Source: Fulvia fulva
Lineage: Eukaryota; Ascomycota; Dothideomycetes; Mycosphaerellales; Mycosphaerellaceae
DNA length: 64,000 bases
NCBI RefSeq assembly: GCF_020509005.1
Contig: NC_063018.1
Coordinates: forward strand, 434,001-498,000
Direction of reading: 5' to 3'
The notes below the pieces were generated by a model, which was not told where the DNA came from, searched no databases, and saw only the letters and a list, made by a program, of their open reading frames with translations. Position numbers and translations under genes: made by a program. Numbering within the stretch: the first letter of the stretch is position 1; the number at the start of each line of letters is the position of its first letter. Of the stretch, positions 55,575-64,000 are shown in pieces.

Positions 55575-55904
55575 TATTAATAAGCTAAGGGCCCCCTTTA
55601 GACCCTAAAATCTACGCGTCGAATCTCGTTAACCTTTAACGGTTAATTACGTAGTAGGGGTATATAGGGGTACTACTAAGATATATATAGTTAGGAGGCG
55701 GCCTTAGTAGGAAGCTAGGATTTACGAAGAATCTCTCTATAAGGCGAAGATACGGGAATCTGAAATTTTCAGATTTATTATCTTTTTTTTGGATTACTAT
55801 ATATACTTTACGGCCCGCGGACCGACAAGTATATATACCTACGCGTAAGCTATCCTAGGGTCACTAGGCGCGCCCTTACTTACTAGGGTAGTTAGTCGTC
55901 TATA
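55575..55904 (+). repeat. LTR, probable 5' LTR of gypsy-5
   Basis: 330 bp, the reverse complement of 22011-22336 in content. It starts TATTAATAAGC and ends GTCGTCTATA, RIP forms of TG...CA. It stands in the right place and orientation to be the 5' LTR of the plus-strand gypsy element to its right. Confidence 0.7.
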
Positions 55905-56790
55905 TTTTAGTAGTTAATAAGGGGGGGTTCAAGTATATACCTAGTAGTATTACTAGTACATTTTAGTAAATCAAGGTTAAGGTCGACTCGAAGTCGAAGT
56001 CTTAAGGTATTAAGGTACCTAAGGTCAAGGTTCTTAGTATTAAGTAAAGTAAGTATAACGTTACGAGTAAGGTTACGGTTACGAACAAGGTCATAAGTTT
56101 TAGTTATATCTTTATCGAGGTTCGAGTCGTTTGCTAGTATTAGAGCTAGCTAAGAGTTACTAGAAAGTCTAACAAAGGTATATAGGCCTTATAGGGAGGC
56201 TATAATTCTAGAAGGGATAGAAGACTCGGATAGCGACGAAGATAACACCCCGGAGGCTTTAAGCTCTAATAAGGGTAAGGAAAGAGCACGACGAAATGAC
56301 TAAGAAGAGTAAGGGAAAAGCCCTAAGGAATAGGATATAAAGGAGTTTATCCGTCTCTTCGTAGCCTCTAGTAACCTAATTGATCCTAAAGACCTCGATA
56401 ATAGCTCCCGTAGCCGTCTTCTACTTTAGGGGCTCCTAGAGTCAGTTACTAAGGCAGTTTATAAGAAATGTAGGCTCTATCCGAAGTAGCCTAAGAAGTT
56501 TCGGCGCTTTTTAAAGATACTAGACGAGGCGACAAGTATCGCTAATAGTAAAGAAGGATAGAAGGCCGTATATACGGACTTTCTACTTACTTTACCGTAG
56601 CTTTATCGGTTAGTTATAAAGTAGATGCCGCGCTTGATCCCTAAGATTAATATACTTAATAAACTAGCTATTTCCGCTACTATCGACGATGACCTTATTT
56701 AGAAAATAGTAGAAATAAGTATTCGGGCTTACTAACGAGGTCGCGCGGCGGAGGTTAGATCCTTTAACCCTAGTAAAAATCAAAGGTCTA

Positions 56791-56804
56791 CATAACTAGA
56801 GAAC
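56791..56804. repeat. Target site duplication, left copy (LINE F)
   Basis: CATAACTAGAGAAC; the right copy at 60902-60915 reads TATAACTAGAGAAC. The single C/T difference is a CA-to-TA RIP change. Confidence 0.85.
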
Positions 56805-56809
56805 GGAGA

Positions 56810-57260
56810 TATATAAGAGTAGCTATAGAGTACTCTAATACTTTAACTACTAACAATACGGCTACATCGCGCTAAAGTACACCGAGAAGACCCCTAAGTA
56901 CCTATACTACGTAGGACCGTATTAGGGGAAATAATACCTATAGGAGGAATCAAGATACGCGTACTACGGCCGTAAATACCCGGCATACTCGAACTAATAC
57001 CCTATAAGGATAGTAGCGTAAGAAAAGGCCCGCTAGGTTAGGGTAATAACTCCGGCGAGGTACTCTATACTAACGCTCGGTAATTCCTAGTATAGAGGAT
57101 TCGAGGCCGTAAAGAGGAACAGGATAGACGAAGCGACACCAAATATATAGTAGAGTACTTACCTACCGCCGGGACGCCTAAGGGGGCTATAGAGGGCGGC
57201 AAATAAAGCTAGATAGATACGAATCTTCGGGCACCCCCTAACGACCGAACGCTAACTAAC
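56810..57260 (+). pseudogene. LINE F ORF1 C-terminal fragment; zinc knuckles with Tyr for Cys
   Basis: The frame reads YFNYQQYGYIALKYTEKTP where LINE C ORF1 has CFNCQQYGHIAPKC, and continues YYGRKYPAYSNQYP opposite CAACGRKHPAWSNQC (allowing a RIP stop at Gln). Every zinc-binding Cys has become Tyr (TGC/TGT to TAC/TAT) and His has become Tyr, the expected outcome of RIP on both strands. The fragment starts at the truncation point. Confidence 0.85.
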
Positions 57261-57399
57261 TTAATAGGATAGCGCGATAAACGAAGGAGCTATATAGCTA
57301 ACGAGCACCCTAATAGACCTTATCTTAGCTAGTCCGTAATACTAATACAAGCCAACCTCACTATTATATAGTATAACGTTAATGAAAGTAAGGATAAGG

Positions 57400-60300
57400 T
57401 TCAACTCTACTTCCTCTAGGAACTCGACGACTAAAGGCATTATATCGTAGCGATATAAGAGCTATAGCTAAACCTATATACTCGAAGACCTACTACCTAT
57501 ACCGACCTACGGTACTATATAGCTATCGAGGGAGGCATAGGCTATAGCCTAAGGATATATATATACGTTAGTAAAGTATTATGTACGGACGCCTAGAAGG
57601 TAATCTCGTACCCGGAAGGGAGTTAAGGAGACATTACGACTATCTAAATCACTACGAGTTAAGGACCTATCTAGATATATAACGTCTATAACCCTCCTCC
57701 TTAGGGAAGAACGAGTAGAGACCTCGGTACGCTAGTACGACTTAACTAGGTACTCGACTAAGGGGATATAAACTATATCCTCCTAGGCGACTTTAACCTC
57801 TACTACCTAACGTAGGGTCTAGAATTCACCTCCCCCCTTACGTATATCTAGGTAGTAAGCTCCTCGAGATTACGGAAAGTAGAGACATAGAGTACGTAAC
57901 CCTAGAGGGTATAGAGACGTAGAAGGTAAGAACAAGCGCGGGTACTATCGACCTATACTTTCTATCGAGGGACGTAGTAATAAGGCTAGTAGAGTATAGA
58001 CCTAACCTTGCCCTAGAGGTAGGGTTAGACTACATCCCTATCTAGATAACGATAGCGACGGGGATAGAAGAGGAGCTTCGGGGTGAAAAGCGCCTTAACT
58101 AGAAAAAAGCTCCCTAGGAGGAGATCCGGAATCTACTTAAATAGTACCTAAATAATACTAGTATCGGGGAGATAGAAGCCGAGCTTAATAGTACGGCAGA
58201 ACAGATAACGACGATATAGTAGGCGGCCGAGGAATATATACTAGAACTAAGGCCCTCGAAGCACTAGAAGCCCTTCTAGACCCTAGAGTGCTTAGCTAAA
58301 GTTAAGGACGTAAGGAGGGCAAGGCGAAAATAGACAAAGGAGTAAAGCTAAGGAGCGTAGGACGAGTACTAGGAAGCAAGTTAGGCAAAGAAGGCCTAAA
58401 TACGACGAGATAAGTAACAAGACTAAAGGGTAACTATAGGTCTTATAATAGAGAACCCGGAGTAGATATAGCGGCTTATAAAGTAGGTAAGGGCCGGAGA
58501 CGGGGACAGGACACTACACCTCCCCCTAATCTAGGATACAATAGGCATAATATAGATAACGCCGGAAGGGAAGGCGAAGGCGTTCGCCGACTACTTCTTT
58601 ACGATATAGTTAACGGCCGACCTAACGGATATAGAGGGAACGATCTACCCGGAGCTACTCGATATATACTAGATAGTAGGCGAGGAGGAGATAAAGGAGA
58701 TCATAGGAAAGCTAAAGGGCCGTAAGGCCCCGGGACCCGACGGTATCCTAAACCTCCTCCTTAAAGAATAGAAAGAAGAAGTCGCCCTATACCTCGCCGA
58801 ACTATTTACGGCTTGCCTACGTAAGGGGTACTATCTACGGCCATTTAGGCGGTCCCTTATAGTCGTCCTAAAGAAGCTATAGAAGGAAGACTATATAAAG
58901 CTAAAGTCCTATAGGCCGATCGTACTCCTAAACATAATTAGAAAGATACTAGAGAAGGTCGTAGTAAGAAGAATTATATAGCTCGTCGAGGATAACAACC
59001 TACTCCTAGAGATATAGATAGGTAGTAGGAGCAAACGATCCACCCTAACGGCTATAGAGCTTATTACTAAACAGATTTATACTCTCTAGTACTATAGACG
59101 GAACAGGGTTATATTACTATTGTCTCTTAATATATTAGGGGCATTTAATAACGTCTCCTACGAGCGACTCCTCTATATCCTACGGTAAAAAGGAATCCCG
59201 CGGTAGGTAATAAGTTTCGTAAACTCCTTCCTTAAGGAGAGAATAACGTAGATTATCCTTAGGAAGCGTAAGGAGGGCAACCTTATATATATAGAATACG
59301 GGATCCCCTAGGGCTTAATACTATCCCCGATCCTCTTCTTAATCTTTATAGCGGACCTAATCCTACTAATTACCTTACTACAAACGTCGGCCTCGGGGTT
59401 CGTCGACGATACGAACATCCTAGCCTAGTTAACGACGACCGAAGAAAACTACCGGCTACTTATAGAAAGACACAAGGTATACGAGGAATAGGTACGTCGA
59501 CACGGCGCCCGTTTCGCCCTAGAAAAGTACTAGCTTATCCACTTTAGCAAGGTAAGAACCTACTATAATATATAAGTAACGGTAACTATCTAGAGTTACG
59601 TAACGAAGCCCTCTCCCAAATTATAAATCCTAGGAATCTAGCTAGACCCTAAACTTAGCTAGAACCCCTAGATTAGGAAAGCCTAGAATAGAGCCTAGGT
59701 TAACGAGGCTATAATAACTAGACTTATAACGTCAATATAGGGAGCTACGTTTAATAAGGTAAGGATTATATATAAGACGATCGTAAAACTAGTAATACTC
59801 TACGGGGCCTAGATATAGGGGATAGGAGGAGTAGGTAAACAATCCCGAAGCGGATAGAGGGACCCCTAAACCGGACGTAGGCCGCGAACCTTAGACGGAT
59901 ACTAGGAGCCTATAAGATAACGCTAATAAGAGTAGTAGAGGTAGAGATAGGGTCCCCCCGATTAAACATTATATTAAGGGAATGAGGATCTAATACGCTA
60001 GGAAGACGGCGGATTATCTAGTATAACAAGCTATTCGGGACTCTATAGAGAAGATCGCTAGGAGGTACGACCGACTACCTAGCCTTAGGGTACGTTAAAG
60101 CTAAAAGTAAGACTACCTACGTACGTTTAAAGTCGTTAAGCGAACCTAGGAGTAGCTAGAGAGGAAGGAGGAGGAGGAAAAGGTACGGAGGAAAAAGGGC
60201 AATAAGGTAAAGACGTCAAGCCTCGTAGAGTAGGTAGCGGGATGCCTTTAGGAACAGGAATAGGAAGAGAATACTCTACTAAATCGAGGACCCCTAGCCT

Positions 60301-60700
60301 TACGCCCCTTCTAGAGACATAACTACCTACTCTACCGTGACCTAATAAGGGCCGAAGTAAGTATCGCGATATAGATTAGGTCCGAACATATCGGGTTAAG
60401 GGCCTACCTATATAGAAGGAAAGTCCCGGACGTATATAGCCTAGTATACTAGTATAACTATCCGTTATAGAACCCGGAGCATATAATACTACTGTGCCCG
60501 TAATAGGTAGAAGGACGAGGATAGTAGAGAGCTAAGGTAGTAAGACGCGACTACTAGTTAATCGTAACGGATAAGCGAGACGTAAGACGGATAGTATAGT
60601 AGATACTATAGTAGGGCTTTTTTAAACAGTTCGCGCTAGCTAGCGAGACGGAGGAGTAGAATTCTAGAGAAGAGGTAGGAGGTCAAGGGGGTGTAGATAG
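57400..60700 (+). pseudogene. LINE F ORF2 (endonuclease-RT), RIP-inactivated
   Basis: The endonuclease region has ILLGDFNLYYL near 57785. RT has GRKAPGPDGILNLLLKE near 58720, KEDYIKLKSYRPIVLLN near 58890, the palm LLSLNILGAFNN near 59120 (both Asp now Asn), and GFVDDTNILA near 59400. The C-terminal EHIILLCP-type cysteine region lies near 60480. Many in-frame TAG/TAA. The Asn for Asp at motif A would by itself abolish catalysis. Confidence 0.82.
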
Positions 60701-63700
60701 GGTAGTCATTAGGGCAGGCCTATAACACTAGTGTACCCTTAATAAGGAAAACACGAAAGAAGGCAAGGTTAAGAACGTATAGGAGAGGAGAGGGGGTTTT
60801 CACTCTATAATACGAGTTTCCCCTTTATAACTAGAAGTAGGTAGTATAGCTATATAGGCCAACAGGCTCTATAATAGCATAATGAACAATATATATATAT
60901 ATATAACTAGAGAACCCCGATCGAGTGCCTAAACTATAGGTTTACTTTATATAGCGCCCGTAGTTATAGAACCGTAAGTAGTCTAAAGCGCTTAATAGGT
61001 ACTATTATAACTATAGTAGTACGGAACATTAGGCTAATAGGTGCCCCGCGATGCTATTCCTTATCTTATAAGGGTATGTCTTTTTAGCGACGAACAACTA
61101 GTAGTACCTAGGAAAGAAGACTAATCTAAATCCCTCTAAGTTTAACTTCCGACGGGACTATAGCAAACCTAAGCTCCTTTATATACTTCCGTAGCTTAAG
61201 GAACACTATAGCCTAATTCTATTTAATAAGGACATAAAAATCCCTACGCTTTGGAAACAATAGATAGGTCGAGATTATACTAGTGTCTTAAGCGTAAAGC
61301 TTCCTAACTACTCTAAACCTCTACCTAATAACCGATACCTAATAGGATACGGCCCTTAAGATACTAGATCTAGGTAGTAACCGACGGCTGCTAGTAGTTA
61401 CTAGATCCAGTTTGAGGAAGAAGAAGAACCGGCTCTATAAGGGAGTAGGATTATATACTACGACGAGGTTAAGGTTAAGGCCTACCTAATCTAGAGTAAT
61501 AAATCTCGAGGCAAAGCTCTAGTAGGAATTATAAAGAACCCGAATGCTCGAACTAGGTCTAGTATATAGGCATTAAGAGGACGAGCCGAGGCCGCTAAAG
61601 CTATACGATAAGAACTTAAAGAGGAGATCCGGTAGGAAGAACTCGGTTAGTAGGAGGTAGAGATAGTTAGAGACGCCGGTTCTAGGGCTAGTAGAAGCTA
61701 GTTAACGGTAGCGTTAGGGGAGACTCTTAGAAGAAGGACGCCTAAGCCTCGAGCTAAGTCAAGGCCTACGCCCTCGAAATAGCCGGTAGGGCCTATTAAT
61801 ACCCTATTCGTATAGCGTAAACGGCTATAGAATACGAAGACGATAAGGATTAATAACTACGTCCGATAGTACGGTACTAGAGATAGGCCCGTTACTAACG
61901 AGGAGGGAGTGACCTATTAGATTAATCAAATCCTTTAGACTACGTTTCTAAACGTTAGTGCCCGGGACTAGTTTTGGTATAGTCGCTAGTTTAAGACTAC
62001 CTTGTTTAGGAGAGTAGTAAATACCTCTAATCTATAGTCTAAGCTTACTACCGTCCGTAAGTTAGCTAGCTAAGAAGGGACTAAAGTCCGTACGAGTTAT
62101 GTCGCTACCTATAAAGACGAGGAAGAAGAGGCTAACGAGGAAGTCTTTCGGGATAATTATTAAGCTCGCTTTATAGGTATGTTCTTAACGATATTATATA
62201 GTAAGGATGCTATCCCTACCGCCGAGTTGTACGAGAACATTAAAAAGATCGGTCTCTCTAGTATACTAGACGATTTTGTAATAGTACCTAGCCCTTAGGT
62301 AGTTACCGAGCTTAGGACTAGTAAAGGTCAGACTCGAGCCTTACTTAACGAGGGATCTAAAGTCAATATTATTAGCCCGAGGATAGTATATAAGTTTAGC
62401 TTGCCTATCGTACCTAGCGCCTACTTATCCTTTCGAGGAGCGGGTAGAAGAGCGAAGTTTAAGGTGGTAATTTCAAAGCTTAATACTTAGGTGTTTAGTA
62501 TATACTACTAGATCGATATATTTATCTCCGCTAATCTAGATTCGCCTACGATCCTTAGCCGCCCTTAGTATAGGAAGGTACGACTAATAGGCCGTAACTA
62601 CGACGATAGATTATAGGAGGGAACAATCGCTAGTAGGAAAGGTAAAAGTATAATATTTACGGCTATTATAGGTACTAATAAGTACAAAACTCTTTAAGAA
62701 TTTCTATAGTCCTCGAAAAATACGAACGCGGGTTAATTCACGGTAGTTAACCCGCTATAAGTATTAGAAGTCCGGTTTTAAAACAAGTCCGCTTTTCGAG
62801 TCTAGTCGGGGAGACCTTAGTAAATATATTAGGGGCGGAGTGTTCTAATAATACGGCGTATTGATATTGATAAGAAGGCATAACGAAGCTAAACCCTAAG
62901 CCTATAGATACGACTGTCTTCGACTACTTTAAGAACTACCGCGGCCCCGTATTATAACAAAGAGAAAATGTCCTCGACCTTAGCCCGTATTCGAGAAAAT
63001 TGCTAGAACTACTCGGGAACCGCTAATACTTAAGCGCTAAGGTGACTACTAACGCTCTAGGAGAGTAGGTTATTATAAATATATACTCCGTATAGGGCGA
63101 CTAGTATACGGAGATCCTGAAACAGGGCTAGATTAATAGGTAGGCTTAGAAACGAGACGTAGGGTTATATAGACCCGGTATTAGGATACCGTATATATTG
63201 ACTATATATAAGCGAAAAGCTAATAAGAAAAGACCTGTTAATACGAGCGTTTACGAGAGGCCTTAGTCGAAAGTAGATAGTGACATAGATTAGAAGCGGA
63301 AGGCCCTTTACTAGGAATCTCTAATACTAGTAGGGTAAGGCCCGTTCGATAGGAGGTATCTTATTAAAAAGTTCTCTAGTATCGAGCGCGGCTCGAGGAT
63401 TATACTTAAAAGGCTCGCTAGTATTAATGTTAGTATCGCTCTCTCGGCTAAGGAAAGACAGATATTTAATAAAATGCTCTTTAACCGAGAAGGTGTCCTA
63501 GCGTAGGATTTTAGCTATATACGGTAGATTAGATATAATGTTATGCCTCCTTAGAAGATTATAACGATTACGTACAAACCGTAGTAGGCGCGGAACATTC
63601 GGTTATACCTAAGCTTACGAGCGATTAAAGAATAGATAATCCGCGCTCGAATTAAGAATAGAATTCTTAAGTATAGTCAAGGTACTTATACGAATACTTA

Positions 63701-64000
63701 GTTCTAAGTAGCGAAGAAGGTCGAGCTAAATAGTAAAGCTTTACTATATAGGTTGATTAACTCCGCTATACTCTTAAACGAGGTGACGATAAGGGATACG
63801 AACATTCCCCTAGATACGGACGGGTTCTCGGAAGACTTTACTAGGTATAGAGTAGCCTCTTTAGTAGACTTGTTTTCGGGGTACGACTAGATCACGCTTA
63901 ACGAAAGCAGCCGAGATTTAACGACCTTTATAACGCCTCTTAGGCTTATACGGTATATAACGTTACTATAGGGTACGACGAACTTAGTTACTTAGTTTGT

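Larger units (their letters stand above)
56805..60901 (+). mobile_element. LINE F, 5'-truncated in ORF1, RIP-mutated
   Basis: About 4.1 kb between 14-bp duplications, inserted in gypsy-5 gag. It starts inside ORF1, runs through ORF2, and ends with the tail block shared by the other LINEs (TATATAGGCCAACAGGCTCTA) but with a (TA)n run instead of (TATC)n. No module is present at its 5' end. Confidence 0.88.
55905..64000 (+). mobile_element. Ty3/gypsy element (gypsy-5), cut by the window edge and split by LINE F
   Basis: Plus strand after the LTR: a gag-like segment at 56330-56780 (KKFRRFLKILDEATSI), interrupted by LINE F at 56805, continued from 60916. The protease-like LLNEGSKVNIISPRIVYKFS lies near 62345-62400 and RT at 63730-64000 (INSAILLNEVTIRDTNIPL, LVDLFSGYDxITLNESSRDL). 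The RT type, with DLFSGYD and SRDLTTF, differs from gypsy-1 to -4. Stops are RIP-type. RNase H and integrase would lie beyond the window. Confidence 0.8.

Overview
This window is a transposon graveyard from a filamentous ascomycete (Pezizomycotina-type). Fungal retroelements (Tad/I-like LINEs, Ty3/gypsy), Fot1/pogo and Tc1/mariner DNA transposons, short GT-AG introns of 50-58 nt and UstYa-type genes all point that way. Most of the DNA shows saturating repeat-induced point mutation (RIP): CA and TG are almost absent and TA is everywhere, so CAA/CAG codons have become stops and Cys codons have become Tyr. No tRNA, rRNA or CRISPR array was seen.

Layout. 1-361 is the end of a Fot1-like element. 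907-17610 is one Ty3/gypsy element on the minus strand, bounded by 184-bp LTRs and a TAAAG target duplication and split by two later insertions (2396-8238 and 12800-16417). 18540-21540 is a non-RIPped gene island with an intact four-exon UstYa-like gene and a convergent membrane-protein gene; both proteins carry paired HxxHC motifs. 22011-33368 holds an LTR end, a LINE fragment, a gypsy gag-RT region, a complete non-RIPped LINE (26493-31449, ORF1 and ORF2 open, 14-bp target duplication) and a deleted Fot1. A second small non-RIPped island near 34263-34535 encodes a 72-residue secreted peptide with one intron. 35387-50960 is a nest of LINEs inside a full-length Fot1 and other elements. 51070-64000 holds two further gypsy elements, a deleted Fot1 and two more degenerate LINEs.

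The most unusual system is a set of five chimeric retroelements. An identical-length 1077-bp module sits at the 5' end of a same-orientation LINE fragment every time. The LINE part belongs to at least three different families (called A, B and D here) and starts at a different point in each copy. In four of five copies a 14-bp target duplication encloses module plus LINE, so each pair moved as one unit. The module starts with GGTCGAYGACG and ends at CCTYCCTT in all copies. This matches the architecture of the MINE elements of Magnaporthe (a WEIRD segment joined to the LINE MGL), but here one module is joined to several LINE families. The simplest reading is template switching by LINE reverse transcriptase onto one discrete donor RNA.

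How the parts interact: LINEs (14-bp duplications, tetranucleotide tails) supply the enzyme, the 1077-bp module is carried by them, gypsy and Fot1 elements are the landing sites, and RIP has silenced nearly everything except the intact LINE at 26.5-31.4 kb, the LINE D chimera at 40-42 kb (lightly hit) and the two gene islands. LINE family letters A-F and gypsy numbers 1-5 are local labels only.
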